Origin: Camarhynchus parvulus | Taxonomy: Eukaryota > Chordata > Aves > Passeriformes > Thraupidae | Length of the DNA stretch: 64,000 nucleotides | Direction of reading: 5' to 3' | Assembly: GCF_901933205.1 (NCBI RefSeq) | Contig: NC_044574.1 | Span: 24,214,233 to 24,278,232 of the forward strand | In this document: piece by piece, positions 54,001 to 64,000 of the stretch | How the letters are laid out: each line of letters starts with the position of its first letter | Numbering within the stretch: position 1 is the first letter of the stretch | Program-made: the position numbers and the translations under genes | The notes under the pieces: model-generated | Told to the model about the DNA's origin: nothing | The model's database searches: none | The model's input: only the letters and a program-made list of their open reading frames with translations

Positions 54001-57000
54001 CAAGTTAGCAGAGGTTACATGACATGAATTCTGATTTCAATTGGTCAAATGTTGGTAACGGGTAAGAGAATATAAAAATATGCTATGGAGAGAATATTAA
54101 TGACATTCACAGGAAGAACCAGGTGAAACTGAATCCAAACTTTAAAGGGAACATTAGGGTTGTGGGATAGTTGTCAAGACTGATACTCAGTAAGGCATTG
54201 TGACTTCATGTGAGAAGACAAACATCTCAGATCTAAGTGCTAAAGATCCCCATCAGAACATACACTGACATGCAGCTCCATGCTGTAATGCAAATGGAAT
54301 TGCTCTGATGCTTAGTCCTTCAATGTTGCATTTCTAAATTTGTTGTGTTAAATAGACTCCTGCTATTCCTACCAACAGCCCTCAATCCTATTACAGCAAA
54401 GAAACAGCAGAAGATACATGATTTCAAAACCACTGTCTGATCTTGTGTAGTCAATAAATGTTGTGGGCTCAAATGGTGCTCAGCTCTTCCAAAAAGTAAG
54501 GCTTAGAGGTTTGCCCCAGACCACATAATAAAGCTGGCAGAGCAGAATATGATTTAGGATCAAGCACCTGCCATATGGCACTTACTTCTCCATCCTATGC
54601 TGCTTCTTGATCATGCTAAGTTAGTCACAGCTCCAGCAGCAGAAATAGGAGGAGTTGTTTATTATCCTCAGCACAGTAATGATACCTCAGGCCACAGTGG
54701 TAAGTAATTGAAACAACAGGGGTCTTACAGAGACTTAAAAACAGAGATCTTAAAATACACAGAAACTAGTGTATTAAATGGAACGTGTAACTAATAAATT
54801 GCCAGCTATTTGCAGTATAATACAGCATCCCAAATTCAGGCATTCTGGAGACTTCGACTTCCACAGTGCCACTTGATACTCTTCAGAATGTAAAACCCCA
54901 TCAAGATGAGGCTAAAATAATAGCAATAATAATAATCATAGTAACAACAAAACCAACAATGACAATATTATTCACACTTACTTTTCTTCAAAGGGATTTC
55001 CACTTGAAAATGCAGGTAAATAATAAGTAATTTTAACAACAAGGTGTGACAACAATCACGTGCAATTAAGGACTCAGTGTTTTGCAGTACTGAATATCTA
55101 TGATCTAAAGATGATAAGGATTTAATTGAGTAAATAAGTATATTTATAAATATTGTTGGCTTATTCTATCATGTTCTTCTGGCCTGAAAATATGTTATGT
55201 CATATTGACTGCAGATTTAGGTATCAAAACCAAAACAAAGTAATTTCTCTTCAATTGTACTTGCCCTAAACAGATGTCATGGAGCCCTCCTCTGAGGATG
55301 GAAGGATACAACCTTCAAAGCAAGTCTTATGCCATCAGACCTACAGATATGTATTTCTCTGTGTTCTTTATTAAATGAAATTGCATTTGATATTTTTCAT
55401 TTGTCTTTATGATCTATTAACAATGCTTTACCTACCCATCACTCTGTATTTTCTGCTTCATTTTATCAAGTTCTTCTGCTTTTAAGATGGTCCTAGAATT
55501 TTTAGTGCTATTCCATGTACTGTATGAATTTTGAGCATATACTTTATGCAGCTGAGATATATCATACTTAACAGAAAGTTTTCCAAAACCATTGTCTCAC
55601 ATTATAATGAGATACAGAGAGATTAAGGATATTTTAGTACTTTGGCTACTGGATGGCACATGAAGGGCAATATGATTAAATGCAAGATAAACTGTGAGCT
55701 GAGTGATAAAACCAGACAAGTACATGAAAGACTTTTCTGTCAGAGGTTTTTCTTATTTGTCACATAAATATTGCCTGAATGTACTATTACTGAATCTAAA
55801 GTTTGTAATTTTGCAGCTAGTAATTTTCCATTAGGGGTACTGTTTCATTTATCACTGCTGGGTTGTCTTTGGAAGACTAGGAAATAAGACAGTTATGCAA
55901 CAGTAATCTCCCTTAACCTGTGCTAACCTGGCTGTACTGTTTATCTCTAGCAGAGTGCACCATTTGCCAGGGGCGGCATCCTCCAAGGTACTGCAAGTGT
56001 GGCTTTGCAATGCATAAAATCAGCAGCTGGCTCCTACAAAATGCTCCGAAGAAAAGAAATAAAATCATACTACCAGGATCTCTAGATCTTCAGGGCAGAG
56101 ATATGTACCTGTGCTGTGGGGTTAATGTGCAGAGCAGGCAAGCACCAAGGCTCAGGATATGCTGGGCAGCAGGAAGTGCTCAGGCATTGTTGGGAGTGGT
56201 TTCTGCCATTGAAGTAGGGACAAGTGGAGGAGAAATGAGTGTGACACCCCAGCAATCTCAGCCGGCCTCTCTCAGGAACCAAGGGGGTATCTGCTTTGGA
56301 AAGGTGCCCCCTGGCTCAACCCAGCTTTGGGGGTCCTGGTGCTGCACTGGGGAATGCAGCGGCTCGGGTTCCACCAGCTTCAGCCCACTGCCTCACAGCT
56401 GCTGGGGAAATGACCCTGATTTGGGGGTGTCAGTGTGTAAAGAATGGGGGTGTTAAGAGTTCGAGTTGTCTCTCAGTAACAGCATTCACACCAGGAAACA
56501 CAGGAGAACACTTGCCCAGCAATAATCCTGTTCCATTTTTATATCATAATGGAGAAGTTCAGTCTGATCCAGGCTTTTGGGATGTGGCTGGAGCACCTAA
56601 GCATCACACCCCCAGTGCACTCTGGTTCTAGCAAGGGCCAAGTTGTGCAGAGGTTTGGAGAGGCTGCTGGTGCCTGTCACTGAAGCTTGTGGAGGCTGCC
56701 TGCCTGCTGATGCAGCTTTGAAGGAAGACAGGGCTCACCATAAACTACTTGAGAAAATCGTAGGCTCTGTGTAAGTTGCACAAATTACTGGCCAAAGATT
56801 TCAAACAATGAACACATTTGTTCTCAAACTATTTATGAACAGGAAGAAAACAAACCTCACAGTAAGACAGTGATGTGTTGAATATGCTTTGTTTCCCTGG
56901 AATTAATGGATATCTGAAGGAGCTGGGTTGTATGACTCATTCAATCAAACTATAGAGATAATCAAAGGGGTGAGAAATGCTTCCAAAGGATCCCCTTTTG

Positions 57001-57502
57001 CATTCTTCAAACATTCTCTCAAACTCCCAGTGAATTCAGTACAGAAAAATTAAGATGAGGCTTACATCCTTGCAGGTCTCCTGTCACTCTGTGCAGCTGA
57101 ACTGAGACCAAACTATCTCCCAGAGCTCATATGGGAGTGGCACAATTGTCCCTTTCTGTATGCCATTAGTCACATGTATTTTCAGTCCCTGGGGTGGATC
57201 TCTGCAGGCTGCATGTGACCTGCTGCTGTCCCCTGCCACACTCTTTCCACAAGGCCCTCCCTGTCACTGTCACCTGGGGATGGAGATGTGCTGTGCAGTC
57301 CCGAGTGCCTTGGTAACAAGATATCTGGCTGCTCTTGGTGGAGTTCTGGGGTCCCTCATGGATATGTGACACCCAGGAGTAAAAGAGAATTATCACTATA
57401 AAAAAAATCTCATCTTTTCATGTCTATAATTTGTTCCTGTGTTTGTGTCTTACTGCATTGCATTAAGCTCTCTCTAAAAACAAAAAACTGCAATTCATAA
57501 CC

Positions 57503-57552
57503 AGAGAGGGGGGAGAGACAGAGAGAAAGAGGGAGAGAGACAGAGAGAAAGA
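57503..57552 (+). repeat. (GA)n-type purine tract
   Basis: About 50 bp of GAGA/GACAGA/GAAAGA units, nearly pure purine on the + strand. It is a candidate triplex-forming and GAGA-factor type tract and a polymorphic microsatellite. Confidence 0.85.
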
Positions 57553-60500
57553 CTAATGCTGGGAATCCCAGATTGCTGAAAAGGAGAGGAAAAAACCAAC
57601 ACAAAATTGCTGCCTGAGATGATTAAAGACACTTCAACATTTTATAGGGAACAGCCTGCAAAACTGCTACAGAAAATGGTGGGAGATAAGGCAGCAAAGG
57701 AGATCGTTATCAGAGCAAGAAGTTGGTGATCTTTTTTGAAAAATAGTCACTACATGAAAAAATGCTCTCTTGTCTAAAAAAAAAAAAAAGCCAAGAGCAG
57801 ATATAACCAAGGAACATATAGATGATCAGTGTCCCATGCTTCATTCAATCAGGCAATCAAGATAATTAGAAAGTATGGGGAAGATTGATTAATGGCCAAG
57901 ACAGACATTGAGTTGACCTTTTCTTTATTACTACAGCACTACATTTAAATAGTCTCCACTTAGTAGGGTTTAAAATGGAAAAGTGAGCTGTTACAGGTAT
58001 AGTAAATGTGTAACTAAGAATGCAAGATCTAATACCCCTATTCTGTAGCTTGCTTTCCATCTTCAGTCTCCACACTAAACTCATCTGAACATGAATTAGT
58101 TTAATTTCTTGAATCCATGCTCTAGCAGTTACACTAGTTAGTATCTTAAGAGAAACCAATGTATTCAATGGTAGTAAAATAGATACAGTTTAAAATGTTT
58201 TAAAATTGAAATATGAAAATATAGGGGTCAGTGCTACTTTGTGAATTAGCATTAATTTTGTTATGCACAGGAGCAGAACAAGGGAAGCTGAACCAGACTC
58301 CTCATGCTGCGATCCGCAGATTCAGTGCTAAGTGAGGGAACGTATCCAGGACTTCTTCTCATGGGACTTTTTCCAGTGAGGGAACATTTCCAGGACTTCT
58401 TTGTGGTACCTTCTGCTTAGGAGAGCCTGGCATGTCCACAGCAGGGTAGCCTGGGCCTCTCCCTCATTATGTCAGAGATTTTGGCTCAGTGACCCAAGCT
58501 GGGGCCAGTGGAGCTGCCACAGCACCAGGGCCAGCAGCAAGTGTCAGAGCCCAGAGAGCAGACAGGAACCTCAGAGGGAAAGGAACTTTGTGAAGCATCT
58601 CTACAGCAATTAGCCAGGCTCCTTGATGTGAGGGGAGGGCTACCAAGCAGGCTACAAGGCAGGCACAGCACAAAGAGCACATCATGCAGGAGAGGCTTGC
58701 AAGGATTTCTGGTACCCATCAAAAGGGATTCTGTGCCAAAATGTGCAGCTTGCAATGCTCACCTGAGAGGGGTTGAAAACATAACACAGATCACAAGTTT
58801 CAGGAGCTGGCTGAGTTGTGCCTCTGGGCTAATGGTGTGGAGCAGACTTCAGGGCACAGGAGTGCTGCTGGGTCATGTAGGAAAGCTGGGTGTGTCCAGG
58901 GAATATCCCTTTTAGGAGAAGGGTTTATTTTCCCTTTTTATATAAAATATTCTTCTCTCTGGTGAGAAATACAACGAGCTGTGCTCTGTAAGGTGACCCT
59001 AATAGCAAATGTAAATGAGAAGCAGAGGTAGGTACAGACACTTCCCAGCAGCAGCGTGGGAGCGAATGATGCAGGATTTGCCTGGAGGCAACTCAGGGCA
59101 GAAGCATTGTCAGATCTCGAACAAAGACAATGCACTGTGTATCCTGCCATCAACAAGGGCTGGACCACAAGCAATGGGGCCTGAGCACAGCTGAGCCTGC
59201 TGTGGAGGGCCCAGTTTCCCAGCGAGGCTCAGTGATAGCTGCTAAAGAGTCACAGCATTTCTCAGCTGCTGAGATGAAGAGTGGCGTGTACTGCTCAAGG
59301 CTGTTTGCTGAACAGTGCTTTCCTCACAGGCAAATCTGCAGGGGAAAGAGAGAGAAGTTAATTAGTAAAACTGGAAGGCATTTAGGAAAATAAGAATGTA
59401 TTTGGAAGAAAATTCGCACCAACCTATTTGGTATAATGCAGGTGAAATCAATGGATTTCTACAAAGAGTGGCTTTGCAGAAGTTTACAAAAGAGGGAAAT
59501 TATGACATTAAGCAATGTTTACAACTACAGAGTAGTGTTTCAGGCAAAAAATGTTATATGTTGTTCATTTGCAGTAGTCAACCCCCCTCCAACTACAGAG
59601 TTAGCCTTTTAATTTTGTAGAGTTGAAAACAATTGACATATTGCATGAAAAGTTTTCTTCTGTGACTTATCTACAAATAATCTTGATTGCCAGCACTGGG
59701 TCAGGCATTCAGCTCATGTAACCCAGCAGAACTCCTCTGGTGTCGATAAAACCACCTTGATTTACAGTAGCAGAAGATCTGAGCAGTGTGTAGCTTTGAA
59801 AAATTGAGGTGTAGGTTTATTCATTATTTCAAAGGTAGAGGCTTGATCTGCTCTGCTGAGACATAACCTTGCTGTGCCAGACAGCTATGCTGAGGTCTCC
59901 ACAGGCTCAGGAGGACCAGGGGTTGCTCCCAGACTGTGCTCTGCAGGAGCAGCTCCTCGTTGAGTAGGAGCAAGTCCAGCGCTCCCTGAGGAATTCCTCT
60001 TTACCCTAGCTCATCAAAAACACACTTGCAATGGCAATTAATTGGTTCTGGGATACCCTCCAATGCAAATGGCCACATCCAAAGCCCTCTATTTTGCTGC
60101 CTTCAAAGGGCACCAGCTGAGTCTCAAGGGTGTCAGTTTTGAGACTGGTACTTTATATGCATCTAGGTCAGGTTTCATCTGTGACCAAACCTGTGAACAG
60201 TGGTCCTGTGCTGATCCTGAAATGGCTCTAGGGCTATGTGGGGCTTTTGTAAGGCCACTGCTCCCCTTGCTGCAGGGTGGGTGTGAGAGTGGTGAGGGTC
60301 TCTGTGAGCACATGGAGGTGCTGGTGCCCGCCTGCTCTTGCTGGGCTGGGCCGAGACTTCATAGTTCTGCTCCCAGAGCACTCACAGGGAGGTGAGGCTC
60401 CAGAGCTGGTCTCACTGACAGTGTTGCTCCAATTTAAATAAAAATATATTAAAAAAGACTAATAAGGAAACCTCAAAATATTAAAATGTAGCTGCCTTTG

Positions 60501-60839
60501 AAACAAGAGGGCAACACGCAACTGCTGTGAAAACTGCAGAAGGTGCCAATGGGTTAGAGGCAGGTCTGGTTTAGTGTTTATACTGCATGAAATGCCACAG
60601 AGCTGGGAATTCAGTGTAGTGAGATGCAGAATGCTTCTATCTAGTGCTGAGCATTTCCCACTCTCATTTGACTTCACTGGAGGAAACTCAGGGAGCTCCA
60701 TACCTCAGAAGGTGACTGCAAGCTCTGACATTTGAATCACACTAATAAAGTAGTTTCCCTTGGTGGGATGTGCATGCCCCCTCCCAGTAAGTTTCAAATA
60801 ATACTACTCCTTAAAGTAGGAACAAACATTTTACTTATG

Positions 60840-61440
60840 GCTAGAATGCATTTATTGGTAATTTTCACATAAATCAACTTATATGAAAATGTATTCATAA
60901 TCCAAGCCTTCTCTATAGTGATAAAATGTTTCTGCTTCTGTAGTAGAAAATAGCTTATTATGCAAACAGCATTGCTAGTGTTACATTATGCATGGGAGTC
61001 ACCTGGAGAACATCACAAAAGCTTCAACCAAAAGGAAAAAAAAGAGGGGAGAAAATCGGGTGTTCCATTTACTGCACCACTTGCCTATTATAATTAGCTG
61101 TAAATGAGCTGATATCTGAACTTTGAAATGTATTTCATATATGCCTTGGTAACATTATACGAATAAGAAAAGCTGAAGAGAACGAAAGGATATGAAACTC
61201 ACCCAGAAATGGCCTTGCAAAATGTCACCCCAATTAAAAAAGCAAAAGCCAGTTGCCATTTTTAAACTGGTTAGTTGTATTTACTTTGAGAATACCTTGG
61301 TTATATTTATATTCTACTTGATTTAATTCAGGATGCTGCAAGTTCCCACTGGACTGTCATCATTATGAATGACATTGTTGAGAATTCTGATTAAATAAGA
61401 TCTGCTCAGGCTAAAACCCATATTACCTCAGATATATTTA
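60840..61440. promoter_or_regulatory. Candidate conserved noncoding stretch
   Basis: A repeat-free, AT-rich segment with several homeodomain and POU-like cores: TATGCAAAC near 60960, ATAATTAGCTGTAAATGAGC near 61090 and TGATTTAATTCAGG near 61320. Texture resembles conserved noncoding DNA around developmental genes, but no alignment was possible. Confidence 0.25.
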
Positions 61441-61559
61441 AAATAATCATGGGGGGAAAAAAAACTTAGTCCCAGCACAATCATTCAAGGCCTATTTTCT
61501 CATGTGGCCTTTCTTATTGAGGGATAAAGTAATGGTTTTAAAATACAGTGGAAGAATGA

Positions 61560-61850
61560 GAGCAGCCCTGTGGGGAAGGGTTTGGGGGTGATGGTTGATG
61601 AAAAACTCAACGTGAGCAGGCAGTGTCAGAAAGCCTATGGATCCTGGGCTGCGCCAAAAGCAGCGGGGCCAGCAGGTTAAAGGAGGGGATTCTACCCCTC
61701 TGCTCTGCTCTGTGAGACCCCACCTGGAGTACTGGGTACAGTTCTGGTGTCCCCAACATAAGAAGGACGTGGAATAGTTGGAGCAAGTCCAGAGGAGACC
61801 CCAAAGATGGTAAGAAGTTTGGAGACATGACTGGGAAGAGATGAAAAGTA
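61560..61850 (+). mobile_element. CR1 LINE fragment (ORF2 end)
   Basis: The + strand carries GGTTTGGGGGTGATGGTTGA, a block with CAGCAGG, then CCCCACCTGGAGTACTGG, CAGTTCTGGTGTCCCC and GAGCAAGTCCAGAGGAGACC. These are hallmarks of the C-terminal reverse-transcriptase region of CR1. Similarity fades after AAGATGG near 61810 and is lost by about 61850, so both ends are truncated. The intermediate divergence has broken the frame. Confidence 0.85.
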
Positions 61851-63939
61851 CCACAGAAGAAAAATTTGTTGCTAACATTGGATGATATATTACACATGAA
61901 CATATATGTGGTATATGTATGTTCATACATGTATATAAAGGCAAGCATATGTGTATGTATACCTATCTATATCTATATCTAGAAATCCAAGACTCAAAAG
62001 AGGAACATAGTCTGTGACTCATTTAAGGCCAACAGTCCTGAGGTCCAAAGTCTTCAATAAGGGACAAGACCATGACAAGAATCTGGAGCAAAATACTCAC
62101 AGGAGTGTTTGAGAAGTTAGAATTAATCTGTGACAAAAAATAATATTTCTGGAAGTGGCAAATGAATGTGGATTTTTTTTCTCATGGAGGCTACATGAGG
62201 CGACACTATGACACTACCATGGCTGCTAAGGGAAGTACAGAATGTTAGAGGAGAGGAGAGTGGCAGAAAGTCCTGGTCAACAAAAATAATGTACAGATAT
62301 GCAGTGAAAACCAATGTAAGCAATAATAATACCTGATATTTGGGAAGAAATGCAAAGTTGAAATGGATTATGTTACTTTGCAAGAGTGCATATGCCAGCA
62401 GAGTGTGCAGAGACAAAGCAGGGACAAAGGAGATAACAACATCAGCAGCTCAGAAGAATTCCCTCTGAACAATGGACACTGCTGCAGAAGATGAATGGAA
62501 TATTAGATTGAAATCAAATGGAACTTCTATGAATTTTAAGTTGGACACAGGTAGACAAGCTGGTGTGAAGCCAGAAACACAGATATTCTCATGGACATAA
62601 CAGCTGCAGACAGTGGGGAACTGGAAATGTTGGGGCTTACAGTGGGAAATGTATTTCTACCAAGAGAGTGTGTGAACTAAATGTATAATAAATGCTAAAT
62701 TAATAAAAAAGGACCCGCAGATGTGCCAAAGATGAGGGGATCTATTTTTGACTTTAAACTCCAATGTAATAAAGAAACTATGGTTATTACAATGAAAAAA
62801 AATACTAAATATATTTGATAAGAACTTGAGAGAATCTTTCAGAGGACGGGCAAGGAGGAAAAAACCTCCAGACTAAATCTGAATAAACCCTTTATTCTAC
62901 ATCTAACGATTCCAAATCAGGCTTTTCTCTCATCCTAGACCAGAAGGCAAAAGCTCAACTAGTGAAGTTGTTGCTACTGAATCAATGGGTAAATGAAGTG
63001 TCCCTCTAGAGTGAGTGCAATTTCTGGTGATTGCAGGGGAAAAGAGAACTTGTGGTTGTTTATTGGTGTATTAAATAAGGATGTGGGAGCTGAAGTCTGC
63101 TACTCAGAGAGAGAGCTCTGGAAACATGGACCTTGCCCAAGATACTGTGATGTGCCAGGGCTGTCCAGCCTTTGTGAAAAAGTGTTTGCCCTCCCCACAT
63201 TGTGCCTTCCTAAGGAGCTGCTGGCTGTACTAGATCATTACAAGTGACCACAGGTTCAAGTTATGTTCCTGGGGTGAGTTCAGCAAAACCTTCGCCATCC
63301 TACATCCAGGTTTTCCCTTGTCTTGGTTGAGGAATCTGTCTCCATTTTCTCAAGCATTTCATCCTAGCTCTACCTTGTTTATGATACTACCTCTCCTACA
63401 GTACTTATGAGCTGATTTTTTCTCTCTCTGTACACTACTCACTAAGTTACCTAATGAAAAGGTAATTAATGTAAGAATACTTTGAGGCTGTGCTACTCTT
63501 CAAGCTTTGGGAGGCTGTGAGTGCTCCTGGTTCATGCTGCAGTCTGGGTTGCAGACCTCTCCCAACTCCATGGTGCCCTTTGCTTGTCTCAGGACAGAGG
63601 TCTCTGTGGTTCTCCAAAGATTATAGAGAAGTCTCATCTCAGCAGGAATTAGTTTTTCCATCCATGTGTTCACCCCTTCAGGATTGGTGATGGGCTGCAC
63701 TAGCTCTTAGTGACAAATCTGCAAAAATGATTGAGTAACATTAACTGAAAATTCACCCTGGCCCTCAATCAGCATCACAAGGGCCCTGGCTGGCTTTATG
63801 AATGAAATGACAGACTGGTGTGAAAAACAGCAGCAAGTACCAAGCAGTATGCAGATGGCAGTAACAAACACTCAGTTACAGGATGCTGAAGATCCTGCTG
63901 CTTTCTGAATCCAGCATAAGGAAGATGATCTTTTCCTGA
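61851..63939. other. Upstream intergenic flank, part 3
   Basis: No gene is recognised. A TATC/TATG microsatellite occupies about 61885-61981 and includes an imperfect hairpin around ATGAACATATA. The rest is unique sequence up to the CR1 end at the window border. Confidence 0.5.
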
Positions 63940-64000
63940 AACACAAATGGTGATGAGCATCCATTGGAGATGACCTTTAAATGTTCTTTCCAACCCAAGC
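63940..64000 (+). mobile_element. CR1 LINE 3' end running off the window edge
   Basis: The last 40 bases, GGAGATGACC then TTTAAATG then TTCTTTCCAACCCAAGC, match the conserved CR1 3' terminus that precedes the short terminal tandem repeat. The terminal repeat itself would lie beyond the window. How far it reaches to the left is unclear. Confidence 0.6.

Larger units (their letters stand above)
51046..61559. other. Upstream intergenic flank, part 2
   Basis: No gene is recognised. It holds an AAT/AAC-rich low-complexity stretch at about 54914-54966, a GA-rich purine tract at 57503-57552, an A13 run at about 57778-57790, and the smooth AT-rich segment at 60840-61440. The 178-codon frame at 55920-56456 has no supporting features. 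Confidence 0.55.

Noticed and set aside
55920..56456. 178-codon + strand open frame in the intergenic flank
   Set aside because: No recognisable domain, no splice partners, composition is Gly/Ser/Cys-rich, and no homology is apparent. A long chance frame is the simplest reading.
42800..64000. SHISA3 or another neighbouring gene upstream of BEND4
   Set aside because: No signal peptide plus Cys-rich exon pair or other recognisable coding exon was found.

Overview
This is vertebrate, almost certainly bird, genomic DNA, probably from a songbird. The evidence is a multi-exon vertebrate gene with GT-AG introns and a CpG-island promoter, CR1-type LINE fragments of several ages, two short solo LTRs of an endogenous retrovirus, and AT-rich, gene-poor flanks. 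Nothing prokaryotic is present.

The one protein-coding gene I can support is BEND4 (BEN domain containing 4), on the minus strand. It has five coding exons: exon 1 at 41613-41977, exon 2 at 32370-32936, exon 3 at 20931-21022, exon 4 at 17376-17616 and exon 5 at 13938-14155. All junctions are GT-AG and their phases agree (1, 1, 0, 1). The product is about 493 residues: a conserved N-terminal motif, a low-complexity Ala/Pro/Gly linker, a Ser-rich segment with an acidic run, a short coiled coil, and a C-terminal BEN domain encoded by exons 4 and 5. Exon 1 carries an apparent +1 base inside a GC-rich homopolymer tract near 41696-41705. Its conserved start and its conserved end are therefore in different frames. 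This is probably an assembly error, but it should be checked.

Layout. 1-8551: AT-rich sequence with G+T excess on the + strand and no recognisable exon, possibly the 3' part of a convergent + strand neighbour. 8552-8944: solo LTR. About 9000-10430: intergenic, with an alternating purine/pyrimidine tandem repeat. About 10430-13937: probable BEND4 3' UTR. 13938-41977: BEND4 exons and introns, with an old CR1 in intron 2 and a second solo LTR plus a younger CR1 in intron 1. About 41040-42790: CpG island, 5' UTR and promoter, including a perfect PBX-PREP/MEIS decamer. 42800-64000: gene-free upstream flank with an ancient CR1, a younger CR1 piece, a CR1 3' end at the window edge, an AT microsatellite, and several smooth stretches that may be conserved regulatory elements.

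I found no new multi-gene system. The points most worth checking are the exon 1 frame break, the promoter PBX site, the pair of related solo LTRs and the candidate enhancers upstream of BEND4.
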